64,000 nt of DNA from assembly GCF_001456935.1 (NCBI RefSeq), contig NZ_KQ758483.1, positions 930,001 to 994,000 of the forward strand, in the 5' to 3' direction. The DNA is from [Bacillus] enclensis. GTDB lineage: Bacteria > Bacillota > Bacilli > Bacillales > Bacillaceae_B. The notes below the pieces were generated by a model. That model was not told the origin of the DNA, ran no database searches, and was given only the letters and a program-made list of their open reading frames with translations. Shown one piece after another: positions 7,882 through 15,521 of the stretch. The position numbers and the translations under genes are program-made. The number at the start of each line of letters is the position of its first letter. Positions within the stretch are counted from its first letter, which is position 1.

Positions 7882-8559
7882 ATGAGCATGACAATCATGG
7901 TCATAGATGATGAAGAGGAGATGCGAAAATTAGTCAGCACCTTTCTGTTGAACGAAGGATATAAAATTGCAGAAGCAACCAACGGGATTGATGCCCTTCA
8001 ACAAATACACCGCCGGTCCCCCGATCTTATTTTAATAGACGTGATGATGCCTTATATGGATGGTTTTTCTTTTGCAGAAAAATTGAAGGAAACACATGAT
8101 ATACCTCTCATATTCTTGACGGCGAAGGGTGAAGAATGGGATAAAATACACGGACTTCGCTTGGGTGGCGATGATTATATCGTAAAACCTTTTCATCCTG
8201 GAGAGTTGATGGCCAGAATCGAATCGGTCTTAAGAAGATCAAAAGCTGCATCCAAACAAGCTTCTTCCTTTAAAGCGGGTCCGCTTAAGATCCTCGTGGA
8301 GGCTCATTCTGCTTTTATACATGATAAACCGATATCATTAACCTTGAAGGAATTCGAATTACTGTTGTTATTGATGAAAAATCAAGGAAAGCTCTTCACC
8401 CGCGACCAGCTCCTCTATTTGATATGGGGGGATCATTATACAGGAAGTGAGCGTACAGTCGATACACATATCAAAACCTTACGCCTGAAACTGAAGGACG
8501 AAGGGAAATTGATTCAAACTGTATGGGGGAAAGGATACAAGTTAGAGGTGCCAAGTTGA
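7882..8559 (+). CDS. OmpR-family response regulator
   Basis: A 225-residue response regulator: receiver domain with DDEEE acidic pocket, phospho-acceptor D53 in LIDVMMP and the conserved Lys in IVKPF, then a winged-helix DNA-binding domain (about 130-222) with the LTLKEFELLLLL and RTVDTHIKTLR motifs. GGAGGT is 9 nt upstream of ATG. The kinase gene overlaps it. Genomic context (YtkA-like lipoprotein divergent, SCO protein downstream) suggests regulation of envelope copper or redox functions, which is inference. Confidence 0.9.
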   Translation: MSMTIMVIDDEEEMRKLVSTFLLNEGYKIAEATNGIDALQQIHRRSPDLILIDVMMPYMDGFSFAEKLKETHDIPLIFLTAKGEEWDKIHGLRLGGDDYIVKPFHPGELMARIESVLRRSKAASKQASSFKAGPLKILVEAHSAFIHDKPISLTLKEFELLLLLMKNQGKLFTRDQLLYLIWGDHYTGSERTVDTHIKTLRLKLKDEGKLIQTVWGKGYKLEVPS

Positions 8560-9971
8560 AAAAAAGAAGCCGCTCATTGAGTCAAAAAGTATTTCTGCTC
8601 ATTATTGGGAGTATCGGTGCAACCATCCTTTTTTCCTTTTTCTTCCTCCATTTTCTTTATAAAGATCTTTACCTGAAGAGCATAAGGGAATCCGTAATGC
8701 ATCAGGGGGAAAATACGGCAGCCCACTATCACTACGGTGTCTTGAATAAGGAAATCATTGATAAAATCCACTGGTTCAATATTGTGTCTGAGTATGAGGT
8801 CATTGTGGTGAATGACTTTGACGAGCTAAACGAACATTTTCCGTATAAAGTTGGCGGCAAACCGCTCCTTGAAAGCTCTGAACGTTCTGAACTGACTAAA
8901 GGGGATTCCATTCTCAAAGAAGGATACGTTAAAAGCTTTGATCGTGATATCGTGAGTGCCGTCTTTCCCATTCAAGGAGAAAACGGCTTGATCGGGCTGG
9001 TGTTTATTTATGTCCCGCTTGAAGCAATGCAGGAAGTCTTTCAAGCCAGTATGCCGATTTTGATAGTGTCAGGCGGCATCTATTTTATCCTTCTCTTTCT
9101 GGTGGTCAATCGAATACGACAGTCCATGTTTAAGCCCCTGGACGATATGCAGACCATGTCCCGGGAAGTGGCAAAAGGCAATTATTCGCACCGGCTTGCT
9201 CCTTCAGAATATGAGGAAGTCGGGCAGCTTGCACATGCCTTCAATATTATGAGCTCTTCATTGGAAGAACAAGAAGCAAGGAAAAAAGAATTCATATCCA
9301 ATGTTGTACATGAGCTGAGAACTCCACTGACTTATATCAATGGTTATACAGAAGCTCTCAAGCAAGCCATGTATTCCTCCAAAGAAGAAGCGGACAATTA
9401 TTTGACGACCATACAGCGTGAAACAGACCGGCTTAATCAAATTGTCCATGACTTGATCGATTTAAACTACCTGGAAGAAAGCTTGTATGTTATCGATAAA
9501 GAGCCGATAGCAGTAGCCCAGATCCTTTATGATACCCTCAATCTATTTCAAATCCGTTTATCACAAAAACACCTGCAAACAGATCTGAACATAGATGAGG
9601 ATTTGATCATCGCCGGGGATCCGAAAAGGATGCAGCAAGTATTCTATAATGTTATAGATAACGCAGTGAAATACTCGCCTGAAAAAGAAATGATTTCCGT
9701 TAAGCTGGTACAAAAGGATGAGTGCATGGTCTTTGTGGTCACCAATCAGGGTTTCACCATCAGCGAAGAGGATATTCCCAGACTTGGTGAACGATTTTTC
9801 AGGACAGACAAGGCGCGAAGCAGGTCCACCGGAGGGACCGGGCTGGGTCTTTCCATCGTGAGGCAAATTGTTTCTCTTCATGATGGAACATTTTCAGTAG
9901 ACAGTACGAATGAAAAAGGTACGGAGGTTTCTGTAGCGATCAATTTGATGGAGGAAACATTCAAAGAATGA
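8556..9971 (+). CDS. sensor histidine kinase
   Basis: A 471-residue HAMP-type histidine kinase. It has two membrane helices (about 13-33 and 167-186) around a periplasm-side sensor domain, a HAMP linker, an H-box with phospho-acceptor H252 in VVHELRTPLT, an N-box (DNAVKYS), and G-boxes ending in GGTGLGLSIV. The TTG at 8556 is the likely start. It overlaps the TGA of the regulator gene (TTGA), has GAGGTG 5 nt upstream, and its product starts MKKRSRSL, whereas the upstream ATG (8523) has no ribosome-binding site. Forms a pair with the preceding regulator. Confidence 0.88.
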   Translation: MKKRSRSLSQKVFLLIIGSIGATILFSFFFLHFLYKDLYLKSIRESVMHQGENTAAHYHYGVLNKEIIDKIHWFNIVSEYEVIVVNDFDELNEHFPYKVGGKPLLESSERSELTKGDSILKEGYVKSFDRDIVSAVFPIQGENGLIGLVFIYVPLEAMQEVFQASMPILIVSGGIYFILLFLVVNRIRQSMFKPLDDMQTMSREVAKGNYSHRLAPSEYEEVGQLAHAFNIMSSSLEEQEARKKEFISNVVHELRTPLTYINGYTEALKQAMYSSKEEADNYLTTIQRETDRLNQIVHDLIDLNYLEESLYVIDKEPIAVAQILYDTLNLFQIRLSQKHLQTDLNIDEDLIIAGDPKRMQQVFYNVIDNAVKYSPEKEMISVKLVQKDECMVFVVTNQGFTISEEDIPRLGERFFRTDKARSRSTGGTGLGLSIVRQIVSLHDGTFSVDSTNEKGTEVSVAINLMEETFKE

Positions 9972-10014
9972 ACGAAAGCACCTCCCCGTCAGCCTAATTG
10001 AAAAGAGGAATAAA

Positions 10015-10575
10015 ATGAGTAAGCTGATCTTCCCCCTTCTGTTTTTATTAACTGGGATACTTACGGGATGTGGTATTGATGAGGAAAAAGAATATCAAAT
10101 GCAAGAATTCTCGTTCACTGATCAAAATGGTCAATCTTTTGGAAGCGAGGATCTTAAGGGGAAAATATGGGTTGCAGATTTCATTTTCACGAACTGCGAT
10201 ACTGTCTGCCCTCCGATGATTGCCAGTATGGCTGCGCTGCAAGATGAAATGAAAACCAAGGGGATTGAAATACAATTCGTTTCATTCAGCGCAGATCCCG
10301 AAATCGATACACCGGAAAAATTGAAAGAGTTTGTGAAAAAATTCAATGGAGATGAAAAGAACTGGCATCTTGTGACGGGCTATACACAGTCAGAAATCAA
10401 GATGTTTGCCAGGGAAGAATTCCAGACACTCATCCAGAAGCCGGAATCAGCTGACCAGGTCATCCATTCCACCAGTTTTTATGTCATCGACCAGTATGGC
10501 CGAATAACGAACAGCTTTGGCTTTCAGAAAAGTCACTTCGAAGAAATCGTGCAGGAAGCCGGGAAGCTGCAATGA
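10015..10575 (+). CDS. SCO1/SenC-family lipoprotein
   Basis: A 186-residue thioredoxin-fold lipoprotein of the SCO family, which delivers copper to or reduces the CuA centre of cytochrome c oxidase. The lipobox is LTGC (C19). The metal/redox motif is C61-DTV-C65-P, with the distal ligand H151 in VIHSTSF. All three canonical copper ligands are present. It lies 43 bp after the histidine kinase gene and is probably cotranscribed with it. Similar to B. subtilis YpmQ/BsSCO. Confidence 0.88.
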   Translation: MSKLIFPLLFLLTGILTGCGIDEEKEYQMQEFSFTDQNGQSFGSEDLKGKIWVADFIFTNCDTVCPPMIASMAALQDEMKTKGIEIQFVSFSADPEIDTPEKLKEFVKKFNGDEKNWHLVTGYTQSEIKMFAREEFQTLIQKPESADQVIHSTSFYVIDQYGRITNSFGFQKSHFEEIVQEAGKLQ

Positions 10576-10620
10576 TAGTGGTTCGATGAATCGTTGCTCG
10601 TCCCAACCAGCGGGAAGTTT

Positions 10621-10666
10621 TGCCTGCCTCCAGGGTGTACACCTTTTCTACCCGGTTAGGCAGGCA
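10621..10666 (+). terminator. terminator after SCO gene
   Basis: TGCCTGCC and the later GGCAGGCA form the stem, followed by TTTCTTCATATTTTT. It separates the SCO gene from the convergent peroxiredoxin gene. Confidence 0.65.
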
Positions 10667-10671
10667 TTTCT

Positions 10672-11289
10672 TCATATTTTTCCGATGTTTTTTGGATCTC
10701 TACTGATCCCGGGTTGACCCGGCACCCAATTGGCAGGCACCCCTTTACCGATCCTTCGGTTGTACTGCAAACCCTCGATTATCCTTAAAATTTCGTAGAC
10801 ATTTCGACCGACTTCCAAAGGATTCACTAATTTAGTAACAATCATCCCTTCTGGATTGATGATGATGGTTGCTCTCAATGTAGCCCCTGTTTTTTCATTA
10901 AGAACCCGATACGTCTTACTGATTTGATGTGTCCGATCACTTAAAAGCGGAAACATCACTTGTGAAGCTGATGGAGAAACCTCTGTAAACACTTTATGGG
11001 AGTATACACTGTCGGTGCTAATGGCAAGTACATCAGTATTAAGTAATTTCAGTTGTTCATGGATAGCAGCGACCGCTGCCAGTTCTGTCGGTCAGACGAA
11101 GGTAAAATCACTTCCATAAAAAAACAGGATCACCCATTTTCCGCGGTAGTTTTCCAGACTAACCTCTTTAATCTTTTTATCGGCATTATCATAGGCTTCG
11201 GCCGTAAATAAAGGAGCTTCATCTGTTGTTTGTGCACAAAACGGAAGGGTGCATCCTGATGGATCATCCTCTCTTCTATTAAATTCCAT
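10672..11289 (-). CDS. selenocysteine peroxiredoxin (UGA at the peroxidatic Cys)
   Basis: A 205-residue AhpC/Prx-family thiol peroxidase, provided the TGA at 11092-11094 is decoded. The frame is open on both sides and the family motif DFTFV-U66-PTE places the UGA exactly at the peroxidatic cysteine, which would reduce hydrogen peroxide or organic peroxides. Downstream family features are intact ([10 protein letters not shown], the FPLLSD region, PANW). A hairpin resembling a bacterial SECIS begins 10 nt after the UGA. The usual resolving Cys (VCPANW) is absent (GVPANW), and the only Cys residues, C13 and C18, are in an N-terminal extension. GGAGGTGA is 5 nt upstream of the ATG. No sel genes are in the window. 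The alternative is a nonsense-mutated pseudogene, which the position of the stop makes unlikely. Confidence 0.82.
11064..11094 (-). promoter_or_regulatory. SECIS-like hairpin after UGA
   Basis: On the minus strand UGA (11094-11092) is followed by 10 nt and then UGGCAGC-GGUC-GCUGCUA, a 7-bp stem (one G-U pair) with a GGUC loop. In E. coli fdhF the SelB-binding hairpin begins 11 nt after UGA and its loop also contains GGUC. The match in distance and loop is the main support for selenocysteine insertion. Confidence 0.78.
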
Positions 11290-11420
11290 GCTCTCACCTC
11301 CAGTCCCTTTACAAGAAGTTCAGATTTTACTGATTAAACAGAAGGCACTTTCATTCGCATCTTCCATTTATTACTTTCGTTGATTAGTGTATGCGTGATT
11401 TTTTGTCCAGTTGAGAACAT

Positions 11421-11447
11421 AAAAAAAGGCAGCCGCCCCCGGCTGTG
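11421..11447 (-). terminator. terminator after the isochorismatase-fold gene
   Basis: On the minus strand ACAGCCGGGGGCGGCTG forms a GC-rich stem and is followed by CCTTTTTTTA. It isolates the hydrolase gene from the selenocysteine peroxiredoxin gene downstream. Confidence 0.8.
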
Positions 11448-11481
11448 TTATGGTATCAACACAGTGAGGGACAGGCACCTA

Positions 11482-12054
11482 TCACATTCCATATTCTTTT
11501 CTAAAATCATCATGATTAGGTTTAAATACATCTTCATTTGAATGTCTCACGACCGAGAAATGATCAACGTTATAGTGACCATGAAGTGCTTTATTATGAT
11601 GCTTGATGATCTGTTCACCGCTCAAATCGGATGAATCCTTTGTGGAATGGCCATCCTCCACCAGGGTCACGTCCATTCCGCTGACTGTTGCGTACCTAAC
11701 GGCTGTATCAATGCAATGCTCGGTTTGACATCCCATCACCACCACATGGTCAACTGCATTTTCTTTTAAATAACTCAGCAGCGGTGTGCCATAAAACGAA
11801 TTGGTCGCAGACTTGTCAAAGGTGACAGCACCCTCAGGAACCTCGATTCCGCTGTGCACCTGGAAACCGGTTCCCTTACCTTCGGCGACATCCCTGTCCC
11901 GGATGAAGACAAGACTTGCACCCGCCTCTGCTGCCTTCCCGATGACGAGATTGATTGCCTCAATCAGTTTCTCTTTTTGAACCACGGGCTGTTCCTTTTC
12001 GTTTCCCTCAATTAATTCCTGTTGAGCGTCAATGACGAGCAGTGCCTGCTTCAA
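11482..12054 (-). CDS. isochorismatase-family cysteine hydrolase
   Basis: A 190-residue alpha/beta hydrolase of the isochorismatase/nicotinamidase superfamily. The catalytic triad is visible: D9 in VIDAQ, K81 in FDKSATNSF and the nucleophile C114 in GCQTEHCIDTA. The substrate could be an amide or N-carbamoyl compound; the sequence does not decide. The start is taken as TTG 12054, preceded 8 nt upstream by a GAGGGGGG ribosome-binding site. An ATG at 12090 lies upstream of that site. Monocistronic with its own terminator. Confidence 0.82.
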   Translation of the reverse strand: MKQALLVIDAQQELIEGNEKEQPVVQKEKLIEAINLVIGKAAEAGASLVFIRDRDVAEGKGTGFQVHSGIEVPEGAVTFDKSATNSFYGTPLLSYLKENAVDHVVVMGCQTEHCIDTAVRYATVSGMDVTLVEDGHSTKDSSDLSGEQIIKHHNKALHGHYNVDHFSVVRHSNEDVFKPNHDDFRKEYGM

Positions 12055-12225
12055 TATAAATTCCCCCCTCAGTGTAAGTCTTCTACTCAATGATTTTTCT
12101 TGAAATTCCCCCTATGAGCACTATGTTATTATTCGACATGTGAGAAGAAGAATCCTTTTGGAATGATTCAACAGACAAATACCCCGGGAACTCCCAAGCC
12201 CCGCCAAACTCGCCGCCTCTGTGTT

Positions 12226-13158
12226 CTATGCCTTCATGAACGCAATCGTTTCCTCAATTCCCTTTTCATAAGAAGTCCCCTTCAATTCCCCCATTAACAT
12301 TTCTATTTTTTCTCCTGAAAGAATGGTAGGTTCAGAGTTTATATATTGCATCTCGATGGCTTCGCGCATACTTTTTCCAGCGAAGAGGGCGAATATCGCG
12401 AACATCGGTTTTGTGATGAAATAGAGCTGCTTCTCTGCTCCGAGTTGTTTTTTCAGAAGCTTCTCCAGATCATATCCGCTTATTGGTGCAACGGCTGGAA
12501 CATTCCATCTATGTCCATATGCTTCCGGTCTGCATGCCAATTCCACCATCACCTTTGCACCGTCCTTTGTATAAATGAATTCTCGTGATACATTCCCCGG
12601 GCCTACGAATCCTGCCTTCTTCTTTTTTATGATTTGCTCCAATGTATAGTGAATGTATGTGTTGGTGGCGTTAGGGCCATAGAAGTCCGGAAAATGACAA
12701 ACGAACGCCGGAACAGATGAGGTCTTGATCATATTTTCCATTTCCAATCGCAGCCTTCCTTTTCGCGTATGAGGATTCTTTACTGTATTCTCCGCCAGTT
12801 TATTGCCTGCACTTTTTCCATAAGCATATATATTGTCCACTACTGCAAGTTTGGCGTTATTTCTTTCAGCTGCCATGATCACGTTTTGCGTGATGACCGC
12901 CAACTTATCTTTCCAATCCTGATATGGAATGTTCATTGCATGGAAAATGACATCACAGTCCTTCCCTGCCTCGATAATCTGCTCTTTCACTTCCGCATCC
13001 CCAGTGTGGATTTCAATAAGGTCTATTGCGCCGAACAATCTGTGTAACTTTTCTTTCCCCCGTGCAAATGCAACCACTTGGATTCCCCGGTCGACCAACT
13101 CATTGACGAGCGCGTACCCCATTCCTCCAGATGCACCGACTACCATTGCCTTTTTCAT
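12226..13158 (-). CDS. NAD(P)-binding epimerase/dehydratase-like protein
   Basis: A 310-residue extended SDR/NmrA-type protein with the N-terminal dinucleotide-binding motif VGASGGMG (residues 7-14), a DxxIYAYGKS-like segment in place of the classical Tyr-Lys site, and a C-terminal substrate domain. The substrate is unknown. ATG 13158 is preferred: AGGGGGA lies 8 nt upstream, and a longer reading frame from 13200 would run through the operator at 13171-13190. It lies directly downstream of a TetR-type regulator and shares an operator with it, so it is the likely regulated target. Confidence 0.75.
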   Translation of the reverse strand: MKKAMVVGASGGMGYALVNELVDRGIQVVAFARGKEKLHRLFGAIDLIEIHTGDAEVKEQIIEAGKDCDVIFHAMNIPYQDWKDKLAVITQNVIMAAERNNAKLAVVDNIYAYGKSAGNKLAENTVKNPHTRKGRLRLEMENMIKTSSVPAFVCHFPDFYGPNATNTYIHYTLEQIIKKKKAGFVGPGNVSREFIYTKDGAKVMVELACRPEAYGHRWNVPAVAPISGYDLEKLLKKQLGAEKQLYFITKPMFAIFALFAGKSMREAIEMQYINSEPTILSGEKIEMLMGELKGTSYEKGIEETIAFMKA

Positions 13159-13170
13159 CTTAAATCCCCC

Positions 13171-13190
13171 TTTAATTAACCACTGGTCAA
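13171..13190. promoter_or_regulatory. TetR operator copy 1
   Basis: On the minus strand the site reads TTGACCAGTGGTTAATTAAA. Its first 15 bases form a near-perfect palindrome (TTGACCA-G-TGGTTAA). An almost identical sequence lies ahead of the tetR gene at 13797. The pair brackets the regulator and its neighbour, as expected for autoregulation plus target repression. Confidence 0.6.
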
Positions 13191-13206
13191 ATAATCTCAA
13201 AAAATT

Positions 13207-13776
13207 TCATCCTATGGATTTCAGGATAAAATTCACATGGAAATGTGCCAGGTTCTCCACATCTTCATATGTTTCATCACAATGGCAGTAATGACTGACA
13301 AAACCGTGCAGAGACAGGAAAACCGACCATGTTTGCTGGATGGTGATCTTTCTCCCGCTTAGCTCGATAAGCGACCGTGCAAATTTTTCATAGGATTCAT
13401 TCGGTCCGTTATTCACGTAGCTTTTGACTTCTTCATCAGCAAGCAGGAACATCATTTCATATTGGCTTTTGTGGCTCAATCCGAAGCGGATGAATGCCAG
13501 CAGGACCTCCCTCAATTTACTTTCTGCTTCCAATTCCTGCTTCATCACTTCATCCAGCCACTGATTGAGAAGTTTAAAATCCGTTTCGATCATGGCATAA
13601 AATAGTTCTGCTTTATTTTTAAAATGGTAATAAATCGATCCGTGGCTGTATCCCAGGGCCGCTGCAATCTGCCTCATCGATACCTGTTGATATCCTTTTG
13701 TCCGGAAAAGCTCTCTCGCCGCTTTCATTACCATTTCTTTTGTGAGTTCATGTTTTACTGCTTTTCTGGGTGCCAT
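13207..13776 (-). CDS. TetR/AcrR-family regulator
   Basis: A 189-residue repressor with an N-terminal TetR helix-turn-helix (about residues 12-58, containing GYQQVSMRQIAAALGYSHGS and YYHFKNKAELF) and a C-terminal ligand domain of unknown specificity. ATG 13776 has AGGAAGAGG upstream. The longer frame to 13833 would read through the operator at 13797-13817. It probably represses itself and the dehydrogenase-like gene 48 bp downstream. Confidence 0.88.
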   Translation of the reverse strand: MAPRKAVKHELTKEMVMKAARELFRTKGYQQVSMRQIAAALGYSHGSIYYHFKNKAELFYAMIETDFKLLNQWLDEVMKQELEAESKLREVLLAFIRFGLSHKSQYEMMFLLADEEVKSYVNNGPNESYEKFARSLIELSGRKITIQQTWSVFLSLHGFVSHYCHCDETYEDVENLAHFHVNFILKSIG

Positions 13777-13796
13777 TTTGTACCTCTTCCTTTTTA

Positions 13797-13817
13797 TTGA
13801 CCAGTGTTTAATTAAAC
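13797..13817. promoter_or_regulatory. TetR operator copy 2
   Basis: TTGACCAGTGTTTAATTAAA begins 20 bp upstream of the tetR start and differs from the 13171-13190 site at one position within the shared 20 bases. This is the expected position for autoregulation. Confidence 0.6.
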
Positions 13818-13890
13818 TATATTCCATTACCAACTGTTAAGTCAAGAATATTTTTCCAGCACCTTTCAAGATCTTTTAACTCACATAAAA

Positions 13891-13942
13891 GAAGGCACGT
13901 CCCAGACTGCTTTAAAGCGTTAGCGCAGTCTGGGACGTGCCT
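13891..13942 (-). terminator. long hairpin terminator after rlmCD
   Basis: AAGGCACGTCCCAGACTGC and GCAGTCTGGGACGTGCCTT form a perfect 19-bp stem, followed on the minus strand by CTTTTATG. A related stem (AAGGCACG...CCGGGACGTGCCTT) ends the helicase gene at 63301-63334. Confidence 0.75.
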
Positions 13943-13947
13943 TACGA

Positions 13948-15336
13948 TTATTTGTTCAATGTCAATGTAGCGACGCATTCCACATGAACGGTATGCGGGA
14001 AAAGATCCACTGGCTGAACTGCATCAAGCGTGTAACCGAATGGTTCCAGTTCCTTGATATCCGTCGCGAATGTATCTGGATTGCATGATACGTAAACGAT
14101 CCGTTCCGGCTGGGAGCGTCCAATTCTTCTCATGACTTTCCCTCCTGCACCTGAGCGAGGCGGATCAAGCATCAATAATTCCGGATGTCCGAAGCTTTCG
14201 AGCACCTGATCGATCCCTTTACGTGCATCCTTCGCAAGGAAGTACGTGTTGGTGATTCCGTTATCCTCGGCATTGCGCTTGGCGGACTCGATCGAGCTTT
14301 CGACGATTTCAATGCCGGCAAGCTCTCCCACCCTGTTTGCGAACGGCAGGGAGAAAGTACCGACACCGCAGAAGAGGTCGATCATTTTTTCCGACTTTTT
14401 CGGCTGGCTCATTTCTACCGCCAAGTCAACGAGTTTCTGGGCCTGCACCGGGTTCGTCTGGAAGAACGTATCGAACCACAGGCGGAAACGGTATCCATCC
14501 ATTTCGTCAATGATGTAATCGCGGCCGGCAAGCAGATGAATCTTCTCAGCCTGTGTGCGGTCAGCCCAGTCGGTGTTTTCCATCCACAGCAGACTTTTCA
14601 CATGCGGGAACTTCTTCTCGACACGGGCTTTCAGGTCGTCCACTGCAGATTGAAGTTCACCCTCAGGGCCCTTCGTCGAAAATACGGCAAGCATCAACTC
14701 ACCTGTTGCAAACGACTGACGCACCATTAAATGGCGAAGCAGTCCTTCGTGGGTATCTTTGTTGTACCCTCCCAACTCATGATCCTTCACCCAGCCAGCC
14801 ACTTCCATTGCGGCTTCCACCATCTGTTCGCTGGCGATCAGACAGGTTTCGAGTGAAATGACTTTGCGGAAATTCCCCTGTTCATGAAGACCCATCGAGC
14901 CGTCAGGAGCAAAAGTGAACTCCATCTTGTTACGGTACTGCCATGGTTCATCCATTCCGATCGTGTCACGGACAAGAGCAGGGTCAAAGCCCTCCGCTTC
15001 GATTGCATCCCTCACATGTTTCGTCTTTTCCTTCAGCTGACCTTTGTATGTCCAGTGCTGCCATACGCAGCCCCCGCAGCGTTCAAAGTGCGGGCAGGGA
15101 GCTTCGGTACGCTCTGGATGTGCCTCCACGATTTCGTCAGGCATCGTTTTTCTTCTTTTCTTCTCTGGATGATCAACAGTGACCCTCACTTTTTCACCAG
15201 GGAGCGTCTGCGGGACAATCAATCTTAATTTTTTTGGATTCCCGAGTTCATTCTCACGCCAAACTTCGGCTTGGCCAGAACCCTTTTTATCCAATCCATG
15301 TATTGAAACAACCATTTCTTCGTTGGTAGTAGGCAA
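13948..15336 (-). CDS. rlmCD: 23S rRNA (uracil-C5)-methyltransferase
   Basis: A 462-residue SAM-dependent RNA methyltransferase of the TrmA/RumA family, which forms m5U in 23S rRNA (RlmCD modifies two sites in B. subtilis). It has an N-terminal TRAM domain, a 4Fe-4S motif CPHFERCGGC, the SAM site DLFCGVGTFSLP, the LDPPRSG motif, and the catalytic Cys in VYVSCNPDTFATD. AAGGAGGT is 7 nt ahead of TTG 15336, so this start is chosen over the ATG at 15357, which lies upstream of the ribosome-binding site. Confidence 0.92.
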   Translation of the reverse strand: MPTTNEEMVVSIHGLDKKGSGQAEVWRENELGNPKKLRLIVPQTLPGEKVRVTVDHPEKKRRKTMPDEIVEAHPERTEAPCPHFERCGGCVWQHWTYKGQLKEKTKHVRDAIEAEGFDPALVRDTIGMDEPWQYRNKMEFTFAPDGSMGLHEQGNFRKVISLETCLIASEQMVEAAMEVAGWVKDHELGGYNKDTHEGLLRHLMVRQSFATGELMLAVFSTKGPEGELQSAVDDLKARVEKKFPHVKSLLWMENTDWADRTQAEKIHLLAGRDYIIDEMDGYRFRLWFDTFFQTNPVQAQKLVDLAVEMSQPKKSEKMIDLFCGVGTFSLPFANRVGELAGIEIVESSIESAKRNAEDNGITNTYFLAKDARKGIDQVLESFGHPELLMLDPPRSGAGGKVMRRIGRSQPERIVYVSCNPDTFATDIKELEPFGYTLDAVQPVDLFPHTVHVECVATLTLNK

Positions 15337-15521
15337 TTCCTGAACCTCCTTGTACATACTGTCTAACTTAATACTTTATAAAAATTGAAGTGTGAATGCA
15401 ACCTTTTTTTCAGTGAATTAACAAGGTTGGAATGGGAACCCGGTAAGAGTTCAGGACTCACGGAAAATTAATGATTGAATGTGAATACAGCAAGTGGAAT
15501 AATATGGTTATAATATGATTT

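Noticed and set aside
10672..11289. Two separate truncated peroxiredoxin ORFs or a pseudogene
   Set aside because: Both halves are in one frame with no other lesion, the only stop is TGA exactly at the catalytic Cys, and a SECIS-like hairpin follows. A pseudogene would be expected to show additional or randomly placed lesions.
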